Of a stretch of 46,968 nucleotides of DNA, positions 7,494-15,059 are shown in pieces (position 1 is the stretch's first letter; every line of letters starts with the position of its first letter). Below the pieces are notes generated by a model. It did not search any database and had not been told where the DNA came from. It saw nothing but the letters and a program-made list of their open reading frames with translations. The position numbers and the translations under genes were made by a program. Source of the stretch: Lachnospiraceae bacterium UBA7160 (GTDB lineage Bacteria > Bacillota > Clostridia > Lachnospirales > Lachnospiraceae). The DNA lies in NCBI GenBank assembly GCA_002491565.1, contig DKWE01000097.1:1-46968 (forward strand), written 5' to 3'.

Positions 7494-8711
7494 ATGAGAA
7501 CATTTGAAAAATCATCAAAACTGGACAATGTCTGCTACGATATCAGAGGGCCGGTCATGGACGAGGCGAACCGTATGATCGCGCAGGGAGAAAAGATCCT
7601 GAAGCTGAATATCGGAAATCCGGCGCCTTTTGGATTCCGCGCGCCGGATGCGGTTATTGAAAAAATGAAAGAAATGCTGACTTCTACAGAAGGATATTCG
7701 GACTCTAAGGGGCTGCTGCAGTCGCGGCAGGCGATTGTGGAGTATTGCAGAAAAAAGCAGATGCCGAATGTCACTGTGGAGGATGTCTATACAGGAAACG
7801 GAGTCAGCGAGCTGATCACGCTTTCGATGCAGGGCCTGCTGGATAACGGCGATGAGGTGCTGGTGCCGGCGCCTGATTATCCGCTCTGGACGGCTTCTGT
7901 GACGCTCTCAGGCGGCAAAGCGGTGCACTATCTCTGCGATGAGGCAAGCGAGTGGTATCCGGATCTGGAAGATATGAGAAGCAAGATTACACCGAAAACG
8001 AAGGCGATCGTTGTGATCAATCCAAATAATCCCACAGGTGCATTATATCCGCGGGAGATTCTTCAGGGCATTGTGGATATGGCGAGAGAGCACGAGCTGA
8101 TCCTGTTTGCGGATGAGATTTATGACCGGCTGGTGATGGACGGATACGAGCATATCGCACTGGCTTCCCTTGCTCCCGACCTGCTGACAGTTTCCTTTAA
8201 TGGGCTGTCCAAGTCTCATCTGATCGCGGGATACCGCTGCGGCTGGATGTGTCTGTGCGGCGATAAGTCGAAGGCGAAAGGGTACGTAGAAGGAATCAAT
8301 CTTCTTTCCTCCATGCGGCTCTGCTCTAACGTGCCGTCGCAGTCGCTGATCCCAACGGCGCTGGAGCATCTGGATGATACGAAGCAGATGCTGCTTCCGG
8401 GCGGAAGAATCTATGAACAGCGGGAATTCATGACAAAAGCGATCAATGAGATCCCGGGTCTTAAGGTGGTCAAGCCGAAGGCTGCATTTTATATGTTCCC
8501 GAAACTGGATGTAGAACGGTTCCGAATCCGGGACGACGAGACCTTTGTCCTTGATTTTCTGCGGGAGAAGAAGATTCTGTTTACGCATGGCGGAGGCTTC
8601 CATTGGGAACAGCCGGATCATTTCCGGGTCGTATATCTGCCGGAGATTGCACAGCTTCAAGAGGCAGCCGGGGCGCTGAAGGACTTCCTGGCCGGATACG
8701 TGCAGAGCTGA
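7494..8711 (+). CDS. PLP-dependent aminotransferase, probable alanine transaminase (AlaA-like)
   Basis: A 405-residue class I/II aminotransferase, cytoplasmic. The PLP lysine is expected at K240 in LSKSHLIAGYRCGW. Other conserved elements are NIGNPAPFGF near the N terminus, INPNNPTG and ADEIYDRL. The size and the NIGNPAPFGF pattern fit AlaA/AlaT-type enzymes that transfer the amino group between alanine and 2-oxoglutarate. The upstream T-box with a GCA specifier independently supports a role in alanine supply: low charged tRNA-Ala would raise expression. AGGAGGAG precedes the ATG. It appears to be a single-gene unit. Confidence 0.9.
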   Translation: MRTFEKSSKLDNVCYDIRGPVMDEANRMIAQGEKILKLNIGNPAPFGFRAPDAVIEKMKEMLTSTEGYSDSKGLLQSRQAIVEYCRKKQMPNVTVEDVYTGNGVSELITLSMQGLLDNGDEVLVPAPDYPLWTASVTLSGGKAVHYLCDEASEWYPDLEDMRSKITPKTKAIVVINPNNPTGALYPREILQGIVDMAREHELILFADEIYDRLVMDGYEHIALASLAPDLLTVSFNGLSKSHLIAGYRCGWMCLCGDKSKAKGYVEGINLLSSMRLCSNVPSQSLIPTALEHLDDTKQMLLPGGRIYEQREFMTKAINEIPGLKVVKPKAAFYMFPKLDVERFRIRDDETFVLDFLREKKILFTHGGGFHWEQPDHFRVVYLPEIAQLQEAAGALKDFLAGYVQS

Positions 8712-8894
8712 CACAAAATGTATCCTGGATGAAGTATGCAATTGCTATCCGGGAAAGATGTCGCTCTGTGTAACAGAGGAGTTGGAAGCGAAGGGGCAGA
8801 ATAGCGAAAGTACTCGGAATTACTTGGGATCTGCCAGCTCGAACCGTTCGTCTACAAGTTCTAAGGTGCCAGAAGACCTCCGCAGCTGCCGACT

Positions 8895-9002
8895 AAAAGG
8901 GGCTGTGAAAAAAAACCTCCCTGTGCTTTGGACAACCGTGGTTTTCCACGATATCTCGTTGTTATCGCACAGAAAAGGGCGACTTTTTTCACAGCCCCTT
9001 TT
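8895..9002. repeat. 108-nt nested palindromic element
   Basis: A perfect 19-bp inverted repeat (8895-8913 / 8984-9002; core GGGGCTGTGAAAAAA / TTTTTTCACAGCCCC) encloses further nested pairs CTGTGC/GCACAG, ACAAC/GTTGT and CGTGG-TTTT-CCACG. The whole element could fold into one long hairpin on either strand. It lies between two convergent genes and may act as a bidirectional terminator. The size and symmetry also suit a small dispersed intergenic repeat. The stretch 8712-8894 before it shows nothing recognisable. Confidence 0.8.
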
Positions 9003-9026
9003 ACAGCTGCTCCGGCCTCCTTTGCT

Positions 9027-10016
9027 TTACAGCGATGCCTCGTCGATCTTTGTAAGCTCTTCTTCTGTAAATCCAGCGCTGCCCAGGACTTTGAGGTTGT
9101 CCAGGATCTGCTCCGGCTTTGATGCGCCGATCAGCACACTGGTGACAACGCCGTCTCTGAGGATCCATTTGAGCGCCATCTGAGAGAGAGTTTCTCCGCG
9201 CTCCTTTGCAAGATCATTCAGACACCGGATGCTCTGAAGCCTTTCCGGGGTCAGCTGCGACTGCTTCAGGAAGCGGCCATCGGTTCGGATGCGGCTGTCG
9301 GCAGGAATCCCGTTCAGATAACGGTCCGTGAGCAGTCCCTGTGCCAGCGGGCTGAAGGAGATAATACCTTTTCCTTCTTCTTTGGACGCCTGCTTTAATC
9401 CATTGGTTTCAATCGTCCGGTTGAATATGTTGTAGGAATTCTGGTTGATGATAAACGGACAGTTCATGCTCCGCAGGATTGCTGCCGCCTCCTTCATTCG
9501 CTTTCCATCATAATTTGAAAGTCCGACATAGAGCGCTTTTCCGCTCTGTACGGCAGAGGCGAGCGCCCCCATCGTTTCCTCCAGCGGTGTCTGATCGTCC
9601 GGCACGTGGTGATAAAAGATATCCACATAATCGAGTCCCATGCGGAGCAGGCTCTGATCCAGACTTGCCAGCAGATATTTCCGGCTCCCGCCGATCCCGT
9701 AAGGTCCCTCCCACATGTCATAGCCTGCCTTGGTGCTGATGAGAAGCTCATCCCGGTAAGCGTGCAATTCTTCCCGAAGGATTTTTCCGAAATTTTTCTC
9801 CGCGCTTCCATACGCAGGACCATAATTATTCGCAAGGTCAAAATGGGTAATTCCGTTGTCAAATGCGGTAAAGCAAAGAGACTTCATCGTTTCATAACAA
9901 GAAGTATCCCCAAAATTGTGCCAGAGCCCGAGTGACAGGAGCGGCAATCTGAGCCCGCTCTTTCCGCAGTACGGATATTGCATGTTCTGGTAACGTGTTT
10001 TTTCTGCCTGATACAT
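9027..10016 (-). CDS. Aldo/keto reductase (YghZ/Kv-beta-like subgroup)
   Basis: A 329-residue NAD(P)H-dependent reductase with the TIM-barrel AKR fold. The sequence shows FDLANNYGPAYGSAE (catalytic Asp and Tyr), ISTKAGYDMW (catalytic Lys) and DIFYHHVPDDQTPLEETM (catalytic His region). The length and the N-terminal YPYCGKSGLRLPLLSLG pattern match the YghZ / L-glyceraldehyde-3-phosphate reductase group. The exact substrate cannot be read. It sits 24 nt downstream of a glycoside-hydrolase-like gene on the same strand, so the two are probably one operon in sugar metabolism. AAGGAGGG precedes its ATG. Confidence 0.9.
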   Translation of the reverse strand: MYQAEKTRYQNMQYPYCGKSGLRLPLLSLGLWHNFGDTSCYETMKSLCFTAFDNGITHFDLANNYGPAYGSAEKNFGKILREELHAYRDELLISTKAGYDMWEGPYGIGGSRKYLLASLDQSLLRMGLDYVDIFYHHVPDDQTPLEETMGALASAVQSGKALYVGLSNYDGKRMKEAAAILRSMNCPFIINQNSYNIFNRTIETNGLKQASKEEGKGIISFSPLAQGLLTDRYLNGIPADSRIRTDGRFLKQSQLTPERLQSIRCLNDLAKERGETLSQMALKWILRDGVVTSVLIGASKPEQILDNLKVLGSAGFTEEELTKIDEASL

Positions 10017-10040
10017 AAGCGTTCCCTCCTTAGCATCCTG

Positions 10041-11351
10041 TTATTTTACGATGTGGCAGGCTTCCTTAAGCGTGCGAATCAGTCCGGCAAGAAAGCACTT
10101 TACCTCATCGGCATTGCAGTTTTCCTGTTCCCGGAATTTCCGGATCACTGCTGTCGGCGGGACATCCATCGGGACAAGCTGTCCGGCTTCCAGAAGGTTT
10201 GCCGCATATTCGCATACCTCCAGCAGCTCCTTTGTGTCATTGCTGTGATCGCCGCCCGGCCGGAAAGATACCCCATTTTTATTGCGTCTCAGGACACGGT
10301 CTGCCAGATCAATTACGTGGTATGCGTGTTCTTCCTGATTGACATCGGTCGGTATCAGGCTCGCACTCCTGTTCCGGAAAAATCCGAACAGGGCAGCCAC
10401 GATAGCAGGATCCCGCACCGTGCCGTCCGGATAGCAGATTCCGTGAACCCGGTTCCATACATCCTTTCCAATCATCAGTTCAAATAAATAATATCCGATT
10501 TTGTACTGTTCGCAAAGCCCTATTACCATGTCGTAAGGGTTGGCTCTGCACAGGCAGCCGGTTTCATTATTGATGACGGGCTTGTTATATTTCTTCCCAA
10601 GGGCGAGCGCCATCTCGTAGATCTCTTTCGTCCGCTCCGTCGTTTCGCTGTAATCGTGGAATACAATAATATCCACAAGCTCTGCCGTTTTGCTCGCTTC
10701 CGTTTCGTAAATCAGCGTGTTGCCCACACCGATTGCGTTCACAGGATCCTTACTCTTTACATATTTGCAGAAGTGGCGGATAAACTCCCACACGAGCTCC
10801 TGGCGGTATCGCAGATATTCCATATCAGGCTTTTCCTCAAGTGCTCTTCGGTAAGCCGGCTCCTCGTCGTACCAGGTGCAGCCGCCCTTTGTGCGGTAGC
10901 CAGGCTCATTTGAGATGTCCCAGAACAGAAGTCCGGGCTCGTTTCCGATTGCCTCGTACAAATCGTCAAAATAGGTCTCGCCAAGCACCCAGCAGCTCTT
11001 GTCCAGCAGCGTTTTGGGAATCGCGTAAGCCGCATCCTCCGGTTTCTTTTCCAGGAAATCCTCATCCAGAAAGCGCATCCCATGGTAAATAATCGGATTG
11101 GTAGAAATTCCGTATTTCCATGCAGTCTGTACAAAATCCTTTACATTAGCGAGAAACTGTTCCCGGTTTTTCTTATAGGAAGAATAGGTCAGGAAAATAC
11201 GCGCGCTGTTTAGCTTCAGACGCTGCGCATAGCCCATATCACGCTCTACAATCTCGTGCTTATATTCTTCCCAGAAATTGGTATCTGTCCAGACATCGCT
11301 CTGCGTGTAGTTAAATCCCCGGACAAAACTGTAATCTTTTAATGGTTTCAT
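10041..11351 (-). CDS. Clan-A (GH5-like) glycoside hydrolase, intracellular
   Basis: A 436-residue protein with the look of a clan-A (beta/alpha)8 retaining hydrolase. The candidate acid/base is E149 in WDISNEPG and the candidate nucleophile is E263 in VINNETGC, with a conserved FHDY between them. There is no signal peptide, so it should act on imported oligosaccharides or small glycosides. About 30% of the protein lies beyond the second glutamate and is not assigned. It is first in a two-gene minus-strand operon with an aldo/keto reductase, driven by the promoter at 11390-11418. The family number is uncertain. Confidence 0.72.
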   Translation of the reverse strand: MKPLKDYSFVRGFNYTQSDVWTDTNFWEEYKHEIVERDMGYAQRLKLNSARIFLTYSSYKKNREQFLANVKDFVQTAWKYGISTNPIIYHGMRFLDEDFLEKKPEDAAYAIPKTLLDKSCWVLGETYFDDLYEAIGNEPGLLFWDISNEPGYRTKGGCTWYDEEPAYRRALEEKPDMEYLRYRQELVWEFIRHFCKYVKSKDPVNAIGVGNTLIYETEASKTAELVDIIVFHDYSETTERTKEIYEMALALGKKYNKPVINNETGCLCRANPYDMVIGLCEQYKIGYYLFELMIGKDVWNRVHGICYPDGTVRDPAIVAALFGFFRNRSASLIPTDVNQEEHAYHVIDLADRVLRRNKNGVSFRPGGDHSNDTKELLEVCEYAANLLEAGQLVPMDVPPTAVIRKFREQENCNADEVKCFLAGLIRTLKEACHIVK

Positions 11352-11389
11352 AGTATACCTCCCTGTTTAGCCTTGTATGTAGTAAGAGT

Positions 11390-11418
11390 ATTATAATTCA
11401 CGTTTTATTTTCTGTCCA
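11390..11418 (-). promoter_or_regulatory. Sigma-A promoter for the glycoside hydrolase operon
   Basis: On the minus strand, TGGACA (11418-11413) and TATAAT (11395-11390) are separated by 17 nt. Transcription would start about 30 nt before the ATG at 11351. Confidence 0.75.
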
Positions 11419-11569
11419 GACAAGTTATAAAAAAGGGTTGTCTTTGCTAAACTATTTCCACTAGGAAAAAAGATAGAAAAATTTGATGCAAATTCCGGAG
11501 AATTGCGGTATCTTATAGTGGAAGACGATCGGTTGATTATCACAGCGGGTTACGGATAGGAGTGTTTTT

Positions 11570-12217
11570 ATGGACAAAAAGGATATATTAAAACTTGTAG
11601 ATCACACATTGCTTGCACAGACAGCTACCTGGGAGGAGATCAGGAAGATCCTGGATGACGCGATGAAGTATGAAGCTGCTTCTGCGTGTATTCCTGCCGC
11701 CTATGTAAAACAGGCAGCAGAGTATGTGGCAGGGAAACTGCCGATCTGCACCGTGATTGGCTTTCCGAATGGTTACAGCACAACAGCGGTAAAGGTTTAT
11801 GAGACAAAGGACGCGATCGCAAATGGCGCGGACGAAATTGATATGGTGATCAATATCGGGTTCCTGAAGGACGGAAGATACCAGGAGGTGGAAGAGGAAA
11901 TCCGCCAGGTTCATGAGGCGTGTGAGGGCAGAATTTTGAAGGTAATTATCGAGACCTGCCTGCTTACGGAAGAAGAAAAGATCAGGATGTGCGAAATTGT
12001 CACCAGCGCAGGTGCGGAATTTATTAAGACCTCCACAGGGTTTTCGACAGGCGGGGCGATCCTTGAGGATGTGGCGCTCATGAAAGCGCATGTTGGCAAA
12101 GAGGTCAGGATCAAAGCGGCAGGCGGTATCTCTTCCTTTGAGGATGCAGAGAAGTTTGTCAGCCTTGGCGCGAACCGGCTTGGTACGAGCAGGCTGATTA
12201 AAATGATGGGGCGCTGA
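11570..12217 (+). CDS. deoC: Deoxyribose-phosphate aldolase
   Basis: A 215-residue class I aldolase that splits 2-deoxyribose-5-phosphate to glyceraldehyde-3-phosphate and acetaldehyde in nucleoside salvage. Family motifs are DHTLL near the N terminus, ADEIDMVINIG, EFIKTSTGFSTGGA, and VRIKAAGGI containing the Schiff-base lysine. The length is normal for bacterial DeoC. TAGGAG precedes the ATG. The next gene on the same strand is cytidine deaminase, so the pair handles deoxynucleoside breakdown and recovery. Confidence 0.96.
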   Translation: MDKKDILKLVDHTLLAQTATWEEIRKILDDAMKYEAASACIPAAYVKQAAEYVAGKLPICTVIGFPNGYSTTAVKVYETKDAIANGADEIDMVINIGFLKDGRYQEVEEEIRQVHEACEGRILKVIIETCLLTEEEKIRMCEIVTSAGAEFIKTSTGFSTGGAILEDVALMKAHVGKEVRIKAAGGISSFEDAEKFVSLGANRLGTSRLIKMMGR

Positions 12218-12336
12218 GCGTCTGGTACAGCGGAAGCGTGCGGAAGCAGGTATCGCGATGTGGGGCATCGTCAATTGAAGAAGGCGCATGGCGGCAAAGA
12301 CGCACAGAGAAAGCGGAGCTTAGGAGGATGCAGGGC

Positions 12337-12786
12337 ATGACAAATGCGGAATTAATTTTAGAGGCAAAAAAGGCGCGGGAACACGCATACACACCGTATT
12401 CCCATTTTCAGGTGGGGGCGGCTCTCGTCGCAAAGAGCGGGAAAATCTATCACGGCTGCAATATCGAGAATGCGTCGTATACGCCGACGAACTGTGCGGA
12501 ACGGACCGCATTCTTTCAGGCGGTCTGCGACGGTGAGAGAGAGTTTACGAAGATTGCCGTTGTCGGGGGGCCGGAGGGAACAGAGGCAGATGAATTATGC
12601 GCGCCGTGCGGTGTCTGCCGTCAGGTCATGATGGAGTTCTGCGATCCGGAAACCTTTCAGATCATTCTGTCAGACGGAAAAGGCAGGGAATTGGTGAAGA
12701 CATTGAAGGAAATCCTCCCGTATGGCTTTGGTCCGGCTGACCTCGGAAAACAGGCAGTGGCTGCGAAAACTGACAAAGGAAATTGA
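12337..12786 (+). CDS. cdd: Cytidine deaminase
   Basis: A 149-residue tetrameric-type cytidine deaminase that converts (deoxy)cytidine to (deoxy)uridine. Zinc-binding and catalytic residues are visible as TNCAERTAF (Cys and the proton-shuttling Glu) and CAPCGVCRQ (two Cys). YSHFQVGAAL and CNIENASY are also typical. The start at 12337 is set by AGGAGG at 12322-12327; an ATG at 12328 overlaps that site and is unlikely. It follows deoC by about 120 nt on the same strand. Confidence 0.95.
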   Translation: MTNAELILEAKKAREHAYTPYSHFQVGAALVAKSGKIYHGCNIENASYTPTNCAERTAFFQAVCDGEREFTKIAVVGGPEGTEADELCAPCGVCRQVMMEFCDPETFQIILSDGKGRELVKTLKEILPYGFGPADLGKQAVAAKTDKGN

Positions 12787-12811
12787 CTTGTTCCGCATAA
12801 GATGGTAAACT
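12783..12811 (+). promoter_or_regulatory. Candidate promoter of the ferredoxin gene
   Basis: TTGACT (12783-12788), 17 nt, TAAACT (12806-12811). The -35 hexamer overlaps the cdd stop codon. It would give a leader of about 80 nt. Confidence 0.55.
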
Positions 12812-12900
12812 AATGGAGAAAAAAAGTCAGAAAGCTCTGCGTCAGAGATGCAGAAGCGGCGTCTACAGTCGGCGCGTGACAAAATAGCGGAGGTATACAT

Positions 12901-13287
12901 ATGAAGAAATTAGTGGTAACAGACAAGACGGGCTGTATGGCCTGTCTGGCATGCGTGCAGGCTTGCTCGGAAGCATTTTATAAGGTATTCGACCCGGATA
13001 AGTCCTGCATTCAGATCGTGGAGAAGAATGGCGCAGTCAAGACGAACACCTGTATCCAGTGCGGCAAGTGTGCACGGACCTGTGAGTACGGCGCGATCAA
13101 GCAGAACGCGAAGGGCGTTTATATGATCGATAAGAAACTCTGCACAGGCTGCGGCAAGTGCGTGGAGGTCTGTCCGATGGGCGTTATGGTTAAGGCTCCG
13201 GAGTCTCCGGTTACAACGAAGTGTATCGCATGCGGTATCTGTGCAAAGGCATGTCCGATGGGGATTCTTGAGGTACAGGAGAAATAA
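12901..13287 (+). CDS. Four-cluster 4Fe-4S ferredoxin-like protein
   Basis: A 128-residue electron carrier with four CxxCxxCxxxC motifs: CMACLACVQAC, CIQCGKCARTC, CTGCGKCVEVC and CIACGICAKAC. It should hold up to four [4Fe-4S] clusters. Similar polyferredoxin subunits accompany tungsten aldehyde oxidoreductases and other flavin or metal oxidoreductases, but no such partner lies here, so the redox partner is open. It is a stand-alone unit with a putative promoter overlapping cdd and a hairpin terminator at 13338-13384. Confidence 0.88.
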   Translation: MKKLVVTDKTGCMACLACVQACSEAFYKVFDPDKSCIQIVEKNGAVKTNTCIQCGKCARTCEYGAIKQNAKGVYMIDKKLCTGCGKCVEVCPMGVMVKAPESPVTTKCIACGICAKACPMGILEVQEK

Positions 13288-13337
13288 TCAGCTCAGAATC
13301 AAGTCCCGAGCGGTCCAAAATAATAGTGTGAAGATCA

Positions 13338-13384
13338 CAGCCCGGCGCACGGCACAGTGGAAACTGTCCGGCTCCGGGCTGTTT
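13338..13384 (+). terminator. Hairpin terminator after ferredoxin gene
   Basis: CAGCCCGG (13338-13345) / CCGGGCTG (13374-13381) with an inner ACAGT-GGAA-ACTGT hairpin, followed by a short T tract. Confidence 0.65.
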
Positions 13385-13478
13385 GTAAATTTGCTGCTGC
13401 GATTCATTCGGATTACCGGGTGGAATTGAAAAATGTGACTGTACCTATAGAAACCTGTGCAACATACAGATAAGCGAA

Positions 13479-13504
13479 GCCCCGCTGTCATGCTGCAGCG
13501 GGGC
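13479..13504 (-). terminator. GC-rich hairpin at the end of the XRE gene
   Basis: A perfect 9-bp stem GCCCCGCTG (13479-13487) / CAGCGGGGC (13496-13504), touching the stop codon of the minus-strand regulator. The T tract is weak on both strands, so termination efficiency is uncertain. Confidence 0.6.
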
Positions 13505-13852
13505 CTAATTGTCTTTAATTCGTTGAAACATCTGGAAATAATCCTGCAGGAGCTGCTTTTGTCTGGCATTGTTTGATTTCAGGATCGTCATGATATAATC
13601 CGGGATGTCAACAGAATGCTTTGTAATATCATTGCCCCGGATCAGGTATTCCATATCCGTATCAAGAATGCTGCACAGGAGAACCAGCTTCTCCAGAGAC
13701 AGACTTGTTAAGCCGCGTTCCACCTCTGACAGGTGTTTTACGGTGATATCCAGCTGTTCGGACACCTGTGCCTGGGTCAGTCTTCGCTTGTGGCGCAACC
13801 CGGAAATTCGTGTCCCAATGTCCCAGTAGAGTGGGTTGGCAGTTCGATGCAT
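13505..13852 (-). CDS. XRE-family helix-turn-helix regulator
   Basis: A 115-residue DNA-binding protein with a Cro/C1-type HTH at about residues 10-65 (RLTQAQVSEQLDITVKHLSEVERG, shown here across its two helices) and a short C-terminal tail. The start at 13852 is chosen because AGAAGGAGGT lies 7 nt upstream of the ATG; the longer frame to 13909 lacks a ribosome site. A TATAAT at 13880-13875 gives a likely -10 with a very short leader. The HTH is close to that of Lachnospiraceae regulators beside small accessory genes. The target is unknown; the divergent DUF5688-like gene is one candidate. Confidence 0.85.
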   Translation of the reverse strand: MHRTANPLYWDIGTRISGLRHKRRLTQAQVSEQLDITVKHLSEVERGLTSLSLEKLVLLCSILDTDMEYLIRGNDITKHSVDIPDYIMTILKSNNARQKQLLQDYFQMFQRIKDN

Positions 13853-14105
13853 GGCAAGTACCTCCTTCTTTATGATTATAGTGGTGAAATTAGGACAAAA
13901 AAACAACATGGATAGTTTTTTTAATGAAAAATCAAAGCAAAAATAAACGAATAAAGTTAGTATTGACTGAAGTTTTGGTTATGATACCGGGAGAACTGAG
14001 AATGATTCGCTATTCTTTCTGTTTATTTTTGAGATAGACAAATTGTGTCACTCAGGCTGTGTATAATACAGGGCAAAGCTTGAAAAATGATAGAAGAGGA
14101 GCAAA

Positions 14106-14891
14106 ATGGATACGTTTGATTTCAGAAAAGAAACAGGAATGAGCAACCGTTTTCGCAGATGGCAGATGGCTGCAGAACAAGATATAGCAGACAGGAAGAT
14201 GGTTCCTATTGGCACTTACAAACGAAATCCTGCGGAAAATGGCAAAATTTTGGAGGCGGGTTTATCCGGGATAAGGATCTGGGAAGAAATGAAAAGCTGC
14301 ATTTCCGCCCGGCTGGTTTCGACAAAGAGAAACCGGGAGCTTCTCGCTCATACGCCGCACAGGGAAATTTGTAATTTGTCAGTCGTCTTTTACCTGGATT
14401 TTACTTCAATGGGAAACGATTTTGAAGCGATACGGATAACGGAGGAACTTCTTCATGGCTGGGGACAGAACGTGGAGAATCTGCGGGACCAGGCGCTGGA
14501 CAATATGGTGACTACAGGCTATTTTTGCATGGGACTCTCCCAGATGCTTGCAGGAACATTCACGGAAAAAGATATCTCCAGGATCCTTGTATCCAGGGAG
14601 GATCCGCTGGGGCTGCACATTCTGACGAACTGCACACACAGCTTCGGGGCGTCGGTAATTCTGTCCCGCGAAGTACGGACTGCGCTTCTGGCGGACTTTG
14701 GATGCGAACTTTATCTTCTTCCATCCAGTGTGCATGAACTGCTCCTGCTGCCAAAGGAGGCGGGGATACCGGCCGGGAGGCTCTGCGGTATGGTAAGAGA
14801 GATCAATGCAGCGCGGCTGCAGCCTGCGGAATTCCTGTCGGATAACGTATACATTTTGAAAGAAGACGGGACGCTGGAAATTGCCGGATAG
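14106..14891 (+). CDS. DUF5688-like protein, unknown function
   Basis: A 261-residue protein whose C-terminal half resembles the DUF5688 family common in Lachnospiraceae: HREICNLSVVFYLDF, the LGLHILTNCTHSFGAS strand, and LYLLPSSVHELLLLP. The N-terminal part is shorter than I recall for typical members. No signal peptide, transmembrane helix or catalytic motif is visible. AGAGGAG precedes the ATG. A TATAAT at 14062-14067 is a plausible -10, but no well-spaced -35 is seen. The family has no assigned role that I know of. It is divergent from the XRE regulator. Confidence 0.65.
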   Translation: MDTFDFRKETGMSNRFRRWQMAAEQDIADRKMVPIGTYKRNPAENGKILEAGLSGIRIWEEMKSCISARLVSTKRNRELLAHTPHREICNLSVVFYLDFTSMGNDFEAIRITEELLHGWGQNVENLRDQALDNMVTTGYFCMGLSQMLAGTFTEKDISRILVSREDPLGLHILTNCTHSFGASVILSREVRTALLADFGCELYLLPSSVHELLLLPKEAGIPAGRLCGMVREINAARLQPAEFLSDNVYILKEDGTLEIAG

Positions 14892-15059
14892 AGCTTTGCG
14901 GCAATTCCTGCAGATTGCCGGAAAGCAGCAGGACGGACAGGAGATTCTGTTTTATCTGGAGGGGCGTGGCAGGTCTTCTTTTTCGAGGTTGATAATTCGG
15001 AGAATTGCATTTATACTACAGACAAAGCTGGTAAAATGCAATTCAGAAGGAGGAGCGCT

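Noticed and set aside
8758..9183. 141-codon plus-strand frame
   Set aside because: It crosses the palindromic element and the end of the aldo/keto reductase gene; no ribosome site and no family pattern.
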